This document shows, piece by piece, positions 13,072 through 24,674 of a stretch of 64,000 nucleotides of DNA. Source of the stretch: Bryopsis sp. KO-2023. Taxonomy: Eukaryota > Chlorophyta > Ulvophyceae > Bryopsidales > Bryopsidaceae. Below the pieces are notes generated by a model. It made no database searches and had not been told where the DNA came from. It was given only the letters and a program-made list of their open reading frames with translations. The stretch covers positions 8,385,001 to 8,449,000 of the forward strand of contig BSYQ01000001.1 of NCBI GenBank assembly GCA_030272585.1. The letters are read 5' to 3'. Position numbers and translations under genes: made by a program. How positions within the stretch are numbered: the stretch's first letter is position 1; every line of letters begins with the position of its first letter.

Positions 13072-13424
13072 ATGCAGAGTTATAGAATAGCTTTTTTTAA
13101 AGGGGGCCAGGTAGGATTCCATGGGGTAGGATCTTTGGTGATGAGAGCAGCCAAAAAATATAGATAGCGTTTCGAACAGTGTGCATCCTTGGGTTAGAAG
13201 GAGAGATGTAAAAACATGTAACATTGTGCTGGTGGAAGGCTTTGTGGCAAAAAGCGCCTTCATCCTTGTGAGGAGCCTGTCTGACATTTGCCTTCAGAAG
13301 AGAGATGGAATAACATAAATCCACACTCGTTTAATTTTCAAGAGACCACACACAAGATCATTATGATGATGCTTAATCAGTCCTTTCTGAAGCACTTGAG
13401 TGGAAGCGACCGAAAGGCAGGTGT
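13072..13424. other. 3' spacer between convergent CCDC77 and xylulokinase genes
   Basis: About 350 bp with no convincing coding signal, expected to contain both 3' UTRs. Confidence 0.6.
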
Positions 13425-14864
13425 CTAATTTTCAAACAGCGAACTGCCCAATCTGCAATGCCTTTCGAATGCATTGTTGTAGAGGTCTTTGACTTCAGGA
13501 TTCGGGACGAGAACGGTATCTTCCAATGGGACCCCCTGCTGCCTGACGAACTCATCTGTCGGGATTTTGTGATAGATCGCCCCAGCCTGCAAAGCCGCCC
13601 CAAGGGCAGCCGATTCTGGTTCCTTAGGAAACACCAAAGGGATCTGGAATGCGTCGGCAATGATTCTTCTCCACAACTCGTTCTTGGACCCCCCTCCCAC
13701 CACCCTCAATTCTTGCGGTTTGAAACCCATTTCTTGCATTCGCCTCAATCCAGCAAGCAGCGTGAACGTCGCACCCTCCATGGCAGCTCTGTAAAGCAGT
13801 CCTGGTCTCATGCTTCCTGGAGACAGACCCAGGATCGATCCCGACGAATGCGGCCAGTTTGGCGTTCTCTCGCCAGACAAGTAAGGGAGGAAATTCACGC
13901 CGTCGCACCCAGGTGATTCCTTCTCAGCCAATTTCGTGAGCTCTTGGTGTGTGGATTGAAAACACTCGCGAACCTCTTCCAAAGCTCCTGTGCAACTCAT
14001 TGTGCACAACAGCGGCAACCAATTGCCCGTTGCGTCGCAAAACGGCGCTACGCAGCCACTTGGGTCCAAAAATGGCGTGGAACTGCAGCCAAAAAGCGTC
14101 CCTGACGTCCCAAGCGACAACACCACAACACCCTCAGTTACTGCACCTGCTCCCAAAGCGCTCATCATGTTGTCTCCAGATCCAGGGCCCACCACCACGT
14201 CGTCACTGAGCCCCAGCGCAGAGGCGACGTCACCCAACAGAGTTCCGACCGCGTCTCCCGGACCAATCAAACGTGGAAGCATATTCGCAAGCTTTTCATC
14301 TATTGCATGCAGCGCTTTGACGTCCCAGTTTCGATCCGCACCCAACAATCCAGTTCCACTGGCGTCTCCACACTCCATCGCATACTCTCCAGTCAGTACA
14401 TAGTTTATATAGTCGTGAGGCAGAAGCACGCGTTCCATTTGAGCATAGTTTTCCGGCTCGTTGTGCTTAAGCCACAGGATCTTTGGCGCTGTGAAGCCAG
14501 GAACGATCGTCCACCCAAGTTTCTTCGATAGCTCATTCGCTTCTTTTGCACTCTCTACGTCGCACCAGAGCTTCGCAGGGCGAATCACACGACCATCGCT
14601 GTCCAGCGGCACCAGCCCGTGCTGCTGCCCACTCACTGCGACGGCTTTGACGTCTTTAGGATCCACAGACTTCAGGACTTGTGTGATGGCGCTGAAACAC
14701 GCGTCCACCCAAACCTGCGGTTCTTGTTCCGCTCTTTCAGGCACGGTGGTTTCCATAATCCCATACTTAACGCTCGCTTGGCATATCTGGCGGCCATCGT
14801 CGCAATCATACGCGATAACTTTCGTGCCTTGCGTTCCCACGTCGATCCCCAACGTTAGCACCAT
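13425..14864 (-). CDS. Xylulokinase (FGGY carbohydrate kinase), intronless
   Basis: Predicted ATP:D-xylulose 5-phosphotransferase feeding xylulose 5-phosphate to the pentose phosphate pathway. A single uninterrupted frame of 479 residues from the ATG at 14864 starts MVLTLGIDVGTQGTK, the FGGY phosphate-binding motif; an in-frame ATG 13 codons upstream is less likely. The CGDASGTGLLG segment and GPGSGDNMMSALGAG, with the conserved Asp expected as catalytic base, are followed by VVLSLGTSGTLFG and, nearer the end, RVVGGGSKNELWRRI in the ATP-binding half. Length and motifs resemble bacterial XylB (about 480 residues). Lack of introns stands out beside its neighbours and could reflect a transferred or retro-copied gene. 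The sugar (xylulose versus a related ketose) is inferred from overall similarity. It lies head-to-head with the UDP-sugar pyrophosphorylase gene. Confidence 0.88.
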   Translation of the reverse strand: MVLTLGIDVGTQGTKVIAYDCDDGRQICQASVKYGIMETTVPERAEQEPQVWVDACFSAITQVLKSVDPKDVKAVAVSGQQHGLVPLDSDGRVIRPAKLWCDVESAKEANELSKKLGWTIVPGFTAPKILWLKHNEPENYAQMERVLLPHDYINYVLTGEYAMECGDASGTGLLGADRNWDVKALHAIDEKLANMLPRLIGPGDAVGTLLGDVASALGLSDDVVVGPGSGDNMMSALGAGAVTEGVVVLSLGTSGTLFGCSSTPFLDPSGCVAPFCDATGNWLPLLCTMSCTGALEEVRECFQSTHQELTKLAEKESPGCDGVNFLPYLSGERTPNWPHSSGSILGLSPGSMRPGLLYRAAMEGATFTLLAGLRRMQEMGFKPQELRVVGGGSKNELWRRIIADAFQIPLVFPKEPESAALGAALQAGAIYHKIPTDEFVRQQGVPLEDTVLVPNPEVKDLYNNAFERHCRLGSSLFEN

Positions 14865-15148
14865 CCGCGTCTGAGTTCTGCATTTTTTTTGCTGTTTCTG
14901 CATCCACAGAAACCTCCTCCGTCATCATTGAGTAACTGAATTTTTGGGGAAGACGACTTTCCACTTGGAATCATGTAGTCGTCAGTTCGCTTCCACCCAA
15001 CACAGGGAAGAGTACCTGCGGAGCTGATGGCGGTCGTCGTGCGATCAAATGTCGCGAAGAACTCGAACGAGTCCTTGTTCGATGTCGAGGTAGGGCTCCC
15101 AAAGCCACTCCAGTGTTTGCCACCGCCATTCCTCTCATATCAAACGCG
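14865..15148. promoter_or_regulatory. Short divergent promoter region, xylulokinase / UDP-sugar pyrophosphorylase
   Basis: The two start codons are only 284 bp apart and point away from each other, so both 5' UTRs and core promoters must share this stretch. No TATA box is obvious. Shared regulation is inference. Confidence 0.5.
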
Positions 15149-18100
15149 ATGACGACCACAGTTGCGCAGGACTTGAACCTTATGGCAGCCCTTATCCAGG
15201 AAGGTCAATCACACCTGTTCAACGGCTGGCCTGATCTCGGTTCGTGAAGTATGGAGTTCTTCAAGATCTGCAAGATCTTTTTCTGCAATTTTTCTTTTGG
15301 GGATCTATTGATCGAAACGAACGAACGACCTTTCCACTCAGGAACCAACGACGAAGGAAAAAAGAGTTTGTTGGAGCAACTTCGACGATTGGAAGCCAAC
15401 GTCCCCCACGGTCTCGTGGAATATGTCAAACGAGCCAAACTGCTCTTGAAGAACTCAAGAGATGGTGATCGATTTATCTTCATTGTTCATCCAAGCAACA
15501 TTCAAAAATTCATCTCATTTACCATTATGTGGCACCAAAGCCAGGTGTGTCTGTTTCAAGACAGCTGATCTGAATCACAGCAGCCTTTTCAACAAACAGG
15601 ACCATTGAAATACCTACTACTCTTCCTGATCATAGGGGTCAATCCTCTTGAAGGCTTCGTGCCATCCGTTCCGTCAGGCATAAAGTTGGACTTTGGGTCG
15701 GATGACTACCAGAGATACGAAGCCAAAGGTGCGGTCCACTCCATAATTTTCTGATACTGGGGTTTCCTTGTGTTGGGACGATCATGATCTTGTTCAGCTC
15801 TTGTTCTGTGGAAAAGGTGTGTCAGAAGCATTCCACTGTGCATTTGTACTGGTGGCCGGTGGTCTCGGAGAGAGGTTGGGCTACTCTGGCATCAAAGTCG
15901 CCCTCCCCACAGAATCCGCCACTGGGAGATCGTATTTGCAGCTCTATGCAGAGAGCATCCTGGCTCTGCAATCGAAAGCCAGAGCTGGAGGGCACAAGGA
16001 TTGCACGCTGCCCTTCATTTTGATGACGTCTGACGATACGCATGCCAAGACATTGGCTTTTTTGGATGATAACAAGTGTTTTGGGATGGAGCCTGGACAG
16101 GTAGAATATGCCAGACCCCTTCGTGTGAAGTGGGGTGCTCATCCTCACACAGCGTCAGAGATCTCTTGAGTCTTACCTTGGTTCTATGCCTTTCTCATTT
16201 ACATGCACTTGCGGGTGAAACCGACTGAATCTCTCTTGCTGAAAAATGCTTGAATCTTTGCATTTGCATGTAGATTCATCTCATCAAGCAGGAGAAGGTT
16301 CCTTGTTTGGCAGACAACGATGCCCATATCGCCCTGTCCGGTCAATTCACGATTCAGACAAAACCGCATGGCCATGGGGACATCCATTCCTTGCTGCACT
16401 CCACTGGGTTGGTGAAAAAATGGAAGGAGAACGGCATCAAATGGGTTTGCTTTTTCCAAGACACCAACGCTCTCGTATTCAGAGGGTTGCTCCCCGCACT
16501 CGGGGTCAGCGCCACAGAGGACTACGATATGAACTCGCTGGCTGTACCGAGAAAAGCCAAGGAGGCCATCGGTGCAATTTCGAGATTGACCAGAGAGTCA
16601 GATGGGGCTGAGATGACAGTGAATGTGGAGTACAACCAGTTAGATCCGCTGCTGAGGAGTACGATCAACCCTGAGGGGGATGTCAATGATGAGACAGGGT
16701 TTTCGCCCTTTCCAGGGAATATCAATCAGCTTGTCCTCAAGGTGGGGAGCCTTCTCTGATCGTCTGCATGTAAACCTGGCTTTTTATTTCTTGAAACTAA
16801 CTAGAGAACTGCTGGCAATGCATTGCTGGTTTTAACTTGATCAGCTTTGTTGCATCCCCCATGTCAATCTGAATTTGAAGTTGAAATCGTTTCGACATAC
16901 CTAAGAATGGTACAAAAGCTGGAGGTGCTTGTTGTATTGAATGTAGTAGCGTCCAAGACAATCTTACTACAAAAATTTGAAAATTTGAAAGGGGGGGATA
17001 TGTCTGAAGTAGTGTCGTTTTTTTTTTGTTGTTTTTTTTGTACAGGTGGGCCCGTACGCAGATCAACTCGAGAAAACAAAGGGTGTGATTGGGGAGTTTG
17101 TCAATCCCAAGTACAAAGACGATTCTCGAACGGAATTCAAGTCATCCACACGGCTCGAGTGCATGATGCAAGACTATCCAAAATCGCTTGGTAGCGGAGC
17201 AAAAGTTGGATTCACAATGATAAACCAGGCAAGCAACGTATCAATGTCAACACCGACTTGCATAACTATGTATAATTTTTTTGAAGCGAAGAAGCAACTC
17301 CTATGTGTTTTGTTTTGTTTTCTTCTTCTCGGTAATTATGGTTATTTATTGGTTTTTATTTTTTGGTGGGGATTTCAGGTATGGGCGACGTATTCTCCAG
17401 TCAAGAATTCCATTGAGTCGGCTCGAGCGAAAGTTGCTTCTGGGGTACCCCCTCAATCTGCGGCGTCAGGGGAAGCCCACATGTATGAGTGTGCATCCCG
17501 CACTCTGTCCCAGCTGGGTGCTGATATCGGAGAGCCGACGATGGGGGTTTATGGAGGACTGGAAACTGCAATGTATCCAAGAATCGTCTGGTCGCCCAGC
17601 TTTGCACTCACCTTTGAAGACCTCAAGGTACCTGTGAAAAGATCCCATAAAGTACTCTGCCACAAGACTCAGACAAGTGGAAAAAAAATAGATAAAACCA
17701 AAAATGTAACAAAAGAGTCGTGGTTGTGAAAAGATACATATCAATATCTCCTGTTGACCTGTTTCTTCTTTAACATTCCTCTTTAAAAAAATTGTGTCTT
17801 TCGTTTCCGTTGAAACCGCTTCTCATGAAATTAATTCTGTGCATCGAATCCATCATCACTTTTTTTTGCGCATTTGAACAGGCAAGGATAAACTTCTCGA
17901 AGCTCAAGGTGGCGACTGGATCTGTGCTGGTATTGGGCGGTGATGTAGAGGTGGTTGGATTGACCTTGGATGGAGCAGCAGAGGGAGTCGCCCCCAGCGG
18001 TGCCAAGATTTCCATCAAGGATGAAACAGTAGGTTTTGGATGCACCCTCAATACAAACACCGTATGTTTTTCCTGATATCCTCGTTTGATGCCCCTGGTT

Positions 18101-18246
18101 GGGTTGTATTGGTTGGACTGGTGCAGGTGTCGAATTCTGGATGGGAATGGAAAGGTCTGGAAGGAAAGGACGGTGTCGATGAAGAGATTGCAATCAGAGA
18201 TTTCAAAGTCGTCAAGCATGCCACAAAATCATTTGCATCGGAGTAG
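15149..18246 (+). CDS. UDP-sugar pyrophosphorylase (USP/Sloppy type)
   Basis: Converts sugar 1-phosphates (glucose, galactose, xylose, arabinose, glucuronate) plus UTP to UDP-sugars in the cytosol; broad specificity is known for plant USP. Exons: 15149-15239, 15342-15464, 15636-15728, 15817-16100, 16274-16741, 17046-17228, 17379-17627, 17882-18028, 18127-18246, about 585 residues (Arabidopsis USP is about 614). The nucleotide-binding loop reads [16 protein letters not shown]. Other family blocks are [63 protein letters not shown] and [16 protein letters not shown], with a beta-rich C-terminus. Exon 4 probably uses an AAG acceptor. The sixth intron appears to be GC-AG and frame-neutral (see findings). 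The N-terminal [10 protein letters not shown] has no plastid-targeting look. Confidence 0.92.
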
Positions 18247-21200
18247 GAAATATTGTGGAAATCTATGTATCAGCAGCTGATGCATCTCAGGCATTGTTTA
18301 TCAACGGATTTTGAAAATGAACCTCCTTTGGATTTGCCCCTTTTTTTTTTCCGCTGTGGCACCATTATTTTTTCAGTCCAGAGAAAAATAAAACAAAATC
18401 GACATGCCCTGCTTCCAAGGGTAAGATGAAGATAAAAAAAATTTGCCGCCTCGACACAACCTATCTATCAGCTAACCGACCATACTCGTAACTACTACAT
18501 TCATGAGCCGATCCTTATTTCTTTTCCTGCAAGATGCAATGGATTTCCAACTTCCCTGCTTCCAATCACGCAAATACGAATCTGCAGTTTTCCTCTATTT
18601 TTTTTTCCGATTATTCTTTGTGAGAGACAATTCTGCTAGCTCATCGACCCTAACCACTCTAACCACCCAATCCTTGATTCCAGGATTAAATTTTTGTGCT
18701 CCCAAGCATATATTTACACCATTCGCACACCCCCATCCAACCAAATGTCGTGTGCCCTCCCATCTCAATTAACCCTGCAAGATTTTGCAAGGCTTGAAAA
18801 GAAAAATCGTGGAGAAAAAAAAAAAAAAAACCCTTTTTTTTCCATTTCGGAGGCATTACCCCTCCAAGCAGCCGCCGGGGAATTTGCTTTTCAAACTACT
18901 GTTTTGTTCCAGCAACCATGACTGGGTCGATCAATCGACCGAGTCATTACTAATTAATGGAAAGAAACAACAAAAAAGAAACAAAACAGCCAAGTGAGTC
19001 CCGGGCAGTTTGTTATTACAAACTCATCTCAGACTCAATATCTGTTCAAAGAAAGAAAAAAAAATAGGATATTTTTTTTCTGTAACTGAAAAAACAGCCT
19101 ATTTCAAAAACATGGACAAGGTCCTTTCAGAATCGAGAAAGTCGACCAAAATAAAAACAGTTTTTTTTGCAAAAAAAGAAAAATTGAACAAAAAAAACAT
19201 ATTTCGCTGCTAATCTCAACTGAGAAAACCGAAAAAAAACAAAAAATGCATCAATTAAGCAACGCAGAACCCCCAACCCAGATAAACGACGTAAAAAGAT
19301 AAGAAATAACCGATTCAATTCTACTCGCCTAGCACAACTTCTTTTATTCATGTTGTCCCCCAGAAATGCTTGAAGCAAGCCAAAAAACCCCAAAATCCAA
19401 ATCCAATTTTTGGTTTTTTTTTTCACGCCCTGTACATTCTTCTTTTTTTTTTTTCTCTCTTCCTTTTCAAATACAAGACATCAACTTGGTTTTTCTCTTT
19501 TTTTTTAGAATTCCATTCGAAATCGGTGCATCTTAATCAGCATAGTGAAACGGTAGGCTCTGTGTTTTTTTTTGTTTTTTTTTTTCATATGATTGTAAAA
19601 AATTACATCAACTAAAGAAAAAAAAGGAAAAAAAATACCAGCGGTTTTTGATTGTCTTTTCCATTTCACCTACATCTTTTTTTTTTTTTTTTTGGTTCGC
19701 TTGTTTTCTCCCTGTTTTTTTTGGATTGTACAGCTCAGACATTTTATGCAATTGAAGAAATCTATCCAGGGAAATAAAAGGCAATAAAAGGAAATAATTC
19801 TCCCTGCATATGTCGTTATATATACGCCTAAACATCCCTTTTCTCTAACACTCTGTTTTCCCCTTAGCCCCTTTTCCTTTCTTTTCCCTTTTCCAGGTCT
19901 CTTTTTGGTTTTTTTTTACAAAATACTTTTCACTGGTGCATGAGAAAAGACAACTTTCAAGCTTTTTTACCTCTTCTTTTCAAACTTTTTTTTCCCCTTT
20001 TCAACACCTTTTTATTCTCTTATCCTCCCACCACCACTAATCTGCCGCTTGCTGTTGTTTTTGTTTTTCGTGTTTTGTTTTAATATTTCTTAAAAGAAAA
20101 TCTTGCAGTTGAACCATATGATGACTAAACCTGCCGATATACCCAAATACGAAATCTAGCAAGCCAAATGTTCAACTTTTTATCATGAGACCAAGGAAAA
20201 AAGGAAAAAAAAAATCCATTATTTTGACTTCTATTTCTTTTCTTTTTTCTTCCCCCCCCTTTTTTTTCCCCCTCCCTTTTGAACCACTACTTCCCTTCTT
20301 AACACACACATATATATATATATATATCTAGATAAGGTTCTTTTTTTTTCACGAAAAGAAAACACATTACAACCACCACCCTTTTCTCTTCAATAGAACA
20401 AGCCAGCAGTGCTGTGTGAATACTCATGTCACCGAAAGTCGAATATCAAAACTAAAAAAGTTTTTTTTTTTTAATGAATCTTTACTGTCGACCTGATAAA
20501 ACGTCTTTTTTTATCTCTCTGTTATGATCCCCTGTAAAAAAAACCCTTTTTTCTTTTTTTTTTTTCAAACTCCTGCTCGAAATGAAACCAAACAAATGGA
20601 ACCACAAAAAAAATTTATAGGAAGCCTAACGTTGATGCTTTTTGTCAAGCGTTGTTCTCTTTTCTTCTTCTTCTTCCGTTTTTCATAATAGAAAACCCTG
20701 CCCTGTCCTCCAATTTTTTTTGCTTGCTTGTTTTTTTTTTTTCTTTCTGAAAATGCATACCATCAGGGCTCAAAAGGCCAACGAGATGTGATTGAATATA
20801 CAGCCCTGATTTTCTTCTTTCTTTTTTTTTTTGTTCTTCCTTTTGCGTGCGAGTGTGTGAATATGTGGTACCCCACTAATCAAAATTTTCACATCAGGGA
20901 GGGCTTGGGTGCACCCACATATCTTCCCCCAATCCCATTTTTCTTCATCAATTGTTTTTTGTTTTTTTTTCCCATTCTTTTCGCCAGCGAAAAAAATATT
21001 ATACCGCTTTACACAAGCCCCATTTTCAATGTATCGAAAGCGATGTCAGATCTTTTTCCGCCAATTTCTTTTTTCTTTTTTCTTTTTTTCCTTTTTCCCA
21101 ACCCACCACCACCACCACCCACCTGCGTACCTTTTTGGTCTCTCTGATTTTCATTCCGAACGAAAACCAAAATCACCGACTCAAACCCCTCCGACCTTCA

Positions 21201-21356
21201 CCCCCCAAAAAAGAGCAAGAAAAAAACAACCACAAGGCAATTCAACCCCAAAATCGAGAGTCCGAGTCCCTTCGGCACACCGTCGAAGCCTTATTCAAAA
21301 CCTGAGGATCGAGGAAAATCCCTCTCAAAAAACTCGAACCAATATGATTCATCTTC
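18247..21356. other. Poly-T/poly-A-rich intergenic region
   Basis: About 3.1 kb lie between the convergent USP and BTB/T1 genes. It is packed with T-runs and A-runs of 8-16 nt, CT-rich stretches and short microsatellites. The open frames are Phe/Leu/Ser-rich readings of T-runs and show no recognisable domain. I see no supported gene here. It presumably contains two 3' UTRs. Confidence 0.65.
20302..20327. repeat. (CA)n(TA)n microsatellite
   Basis: A short run of CA followed by about eight TA units lies in the AT-rich spacer. Confidence 0.85.
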
Positions 21357-24188
21357 TTAGTCAAAGTCTGGGTGGGGGGATGGAATCCTAGGGTGCATGG
21401 GGGAAAGATTCACATGACTGGGATGGTTATTCCCCCAACCATCACCGTGGCGGCCCATCTCAGGTCGAATCGGCCCTCGTCCATTCACCCCCTCCTCCCG
21501 AACCGGGTGGCCATCAGTGCCGTTCGGTTTGCCCCCTATCACTCCAAGATTTAATCGCGGAATGTTTGAATTCACCATATGCAGGGCAGGACTCTCCCGG
21601 CCCCTTTGTTCTCCCGCCCCAGGCATGCGACGAGGGTTTCCATACGGTTGGTAAGACTCTGTCGGCGACAACACCCTCCCAATCTGCTCCGGACCATTGG
21701 AATGGCCACCTCGAGGCTCATACCTAACTACCCGATTATCGTACTGCTCCCCTCCACTGTCGTACCCTCTTCCCCCATCCCCGTACTGCTGCTGTCTATA
21801 TTGGGGCGAACCTTGCATGTGAGCTGGCCTTTCCTGACCATAACCCTGAGGGACGATCGAGAAATTCGGGTCATGATCGTTGATGGGACTGCCCATTGCC
21901 CCCGAATTGGGGTATTGCCCATCGTGGAGAAATTGGCCCCCCAGAGGTCTGGGAATTCGATTGACACGGGGGCTCTGAGACTGACGACTTTCCACGTATC
22001 TGCCCTCACTCTCGGATCCGTAATGCTCCATGGTGTCCGGAGCAGAACGGCGAGTGTTGGCTGCGTATTGATACGAATCTTGCGCTCCGTGGTTGGGAGG
22101 GGGGTGATTGGAAGGTCGGGTGTGTCCTGATGTAACGAAAGCTGAAGATGTTGCAACGGGTGGGCGAGGTTTGTCTAAAGGGAGCCCTCCCGGCTGCCCT
22201 GGTTTTCGGTCACGAGTCAACACGATCTGGAGGTACATTGCATATGGGGGTTGCTTCGCGTGGTCCAACACCATACCTGAATTAACATCCTGTCCGATAG
22301 AAAACAAGAAAACACAAAGAAATTGACCAAAAATAAAAATAAATTCCAGAATGCTTTTGGTGGTGGGGCGAAAAGCATAGAATGGAAAATTGCTCCGGCA
22401 TACCTTAATTTTGAATCCATCCGCAAACTTATACGTTAGCAAGTAATTGATCCTCGACACCAGCTCCTGAATTTTCTCCTGCAAAATTCACAGTTGAAAA
22501 AAACTCCCTCAAATTTACCGCCGAAAGTTCTTTTATCCTGTGAGCACTTTCCGATCAAATCATCAGCGAATCAACGATAAAACAAGAGGGAGATCTTACA
22601 AAGAATTGCCTTTTTCCTATATCACCTCAGAAAACTGGGGATAGTGGCTAGTGACGGCGCTGTACGCAACGTCAAACTCTGTTCCGACTTCCCCTTCACG
22701 GAATACGCTGGATTCCGTTTCTGTGTCCCTTTCATATCGTTCCTTCTCAAATTGTTCCTTCTCTTCGATGCTCTACACGAAACCACCATTATCCTCAGCA
22801 TCAGATCCTTGCAATCGCCCCCAGTGACATATATCCAGTGAACCGCAATTTGCAAACAGCCCCCCCCCAAAGGAAACAAAAATAATTAATATCATACTTA
22901 AACAGGCACGCATGAAACATGCTTATATCCATGTGAATACGTCTTTTGTAGTGTACCCAGTTTTGTTTCGGAGTGGTCTCAGCCTTGTCCCTTTCGCCCC
23001 CTTCAGCCACCTAACAGCAATGGTTTTGACAGCATTAGATTCAGCACTGGGCTGGGAGATTCTTACAGTTTTTTGAAACTGGGAGGGGATTGAAAAAAGG
23101 GAAGGGGGGGGGGGGGGGTCTGAATACGGCCCTATCCCACCCCTTTTGGTCTTTTTCCCTGCCCAACCCCTCCCACCAAAACAATGGAAACTTGGGCTGC
23201 AACATTGAAGTACCTCTCAGAATGTATATGTTTTTATCCCCATCATTGCCTCTTCAGAATAGGAAAAAAAAAGTGGGGGTAGATTTTTTGCTTGTGGACG
23301 TACCTCCTCAATTTTGCTTATCCTAGCAACAAGGGCCGGAAGAAGATAGAAATCGGCCTCTCTTTTCAACGCTCTCAAGGAGGACAGATCGTCTGGCAAT
23401 GGATAGTCTTCGGAATCAGCCTGGCTGTGATCCCTCAGATATTCCAACACATATTCAAACAGCTGCAAAATTCAAACAGCACAAAACAAAATTTAAAAAA
23501 CAACTGTCCCCCAGAACTTTTTTTTTTTCATTTTTTCATTAATTTCTGTAGAAGAAAAAAAATAGCACTGTAACCTCGCAAAACTTGTATGGAACGAAAG
23601 TCCTGCACGCGTTTCTGGTGAGAAGGAGCTCATACCTTCCCGTTTCTGTCGACGAAAATGTGGCCATCTTTCGTCCGGCTAGGTTCCCACACCCCGTTCA
23701 GCATCAGAGAAAAATAAGACGAGTCCACTGCCTTTAGCGTGTCGGCGGACGTCGTGTACAGGATTCCTCCAACGTTCAAAATTATTGGCGAGTCCGTCGC
23801 AACAGGATTCGCTAAGCGCGACCCAGTTCGACTCTTCCCTGCATGGGCTCCCTGGGGACGACCCCCTCCTTGCCCACTCTCACTGATTGCAACAGGGCCA
23901 GCGTACCAATGGACGTCAGTACGATGCAGCACGCCGAGGGAAAACGAATGGGAAAGAGAGCGTGTCCCCAAACAACCGCAGACTCAATAGAACGAAACCC
24001 AGTGGGCGCTGTTCGATGGTCGCGCAGCGATGACATAAGTGTGGATGAGCTCGAGAGTTTCCCAGAGCAAAGACGCACCCCGAGTTGGAACTTCCTCCTT
24101 CTATGGACCTATCGAGCTGCTGGCTTCTGGGGCTCCTCAGCGACATCACCTGCGCCCTCAGCTGCTCGATGAGCTCGGCGTCAGCCAT
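21357..24188 (-). CDS. BTB/POZ (T1-type) domain protein, KCTD-like
   Basis: Exons on the minus strand: 24188-24079, 23882-23636, 23462-23304, 23010-22957, 22772-22626, 22478-22404, 22289-21357; all phases agree, about 574 residues. Exon 2 starts a T1/BTB domain (SPIILNVGGILYTTS, SYFSLMLNGVW, HIFVDRNGK) that continues in exon 3 (LFEYVLEYLRD, LKREADFYLLPALV), the arrangement of K+ channel tetramerisation-type BTB domains. A charged linker and a conserved-looking helix block follow (EGEVGTEFDVAYSAV, VSRINYLLTYKFADGFKIK). The last third is disordered and rich in Pro, Gly, Arg and Gln. BTB proteins of this type form oligomers and often serve as Cullin-3 adaptors; a role here is inference. No transmembrane segment is visible, so it is not itself a channel. 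Confidence 0.82.
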
Positions 24189-24674
24189 TTATCCCCGAGA
24201 GAACCTCCTTCCGTGGTTAAAATCCAAAACGTGCGTTCCCTAAGATATTGTCAAGCCTTCTGGCAAGCTCTGTTTTTTCGGATATATTTCCTTTATGTTA
24301 TTCGATATTCTTGTTGCGGACTCGCACTTCCCACGGTCTTTTTTTGCCACGTTTCCTGTCAACCTTTTCAACAAGAGCAAGAGGGGTGGCTTTTTGACTG
24401 ACATAGACGCAACCTCCGCTATATTTGTCATCGTAGGTGATCGGGACTTGCGTAGGATTCGCCGAATTGCCAGGTGTGAGCGCAAAAAAAAGCGTCGAAG
24501 GGCAAAACGCTGCTGAAAGCTGTGTTTCTTTTGTTTCCCCTGGTCGAAACGATAAGTTATTGAGGCCTACACAGACGGGTATTAAGAAACGGCTAGATGT
24601 AAAAGGGGATTTTGGTTGGAGTGTCAGGAGATAGGAAAGCATAGTGCGATCTCCCATCAGAGAACACAGGAAGA
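24189..24674. promoter_or_regulatory. Divergent 5' region, BTB/T1 gene / importin-alpha-like gene
   Basis: The start codons are 486 bp apart on opposite strands. The stretch should hold both promoters. I see no convincing coding exon or recognisable control element. Confidence 0.4.

Noticed and set aside
20728..21391. Phe-rich frames with many FFFF runs in the 18.2-21.4 kb spacer
   Set aside because: They are translations of poly-T tracts; no transmembrane topology or family pattern beyond composition.
22108..22326. Plus-strand frames opposite the disordered tail of the BTB/T1 protein
   Set aside because: They are shadows of Pro/Gly/Arg-rich coding DNA on the minus strand, with no independent splice or domain signal.
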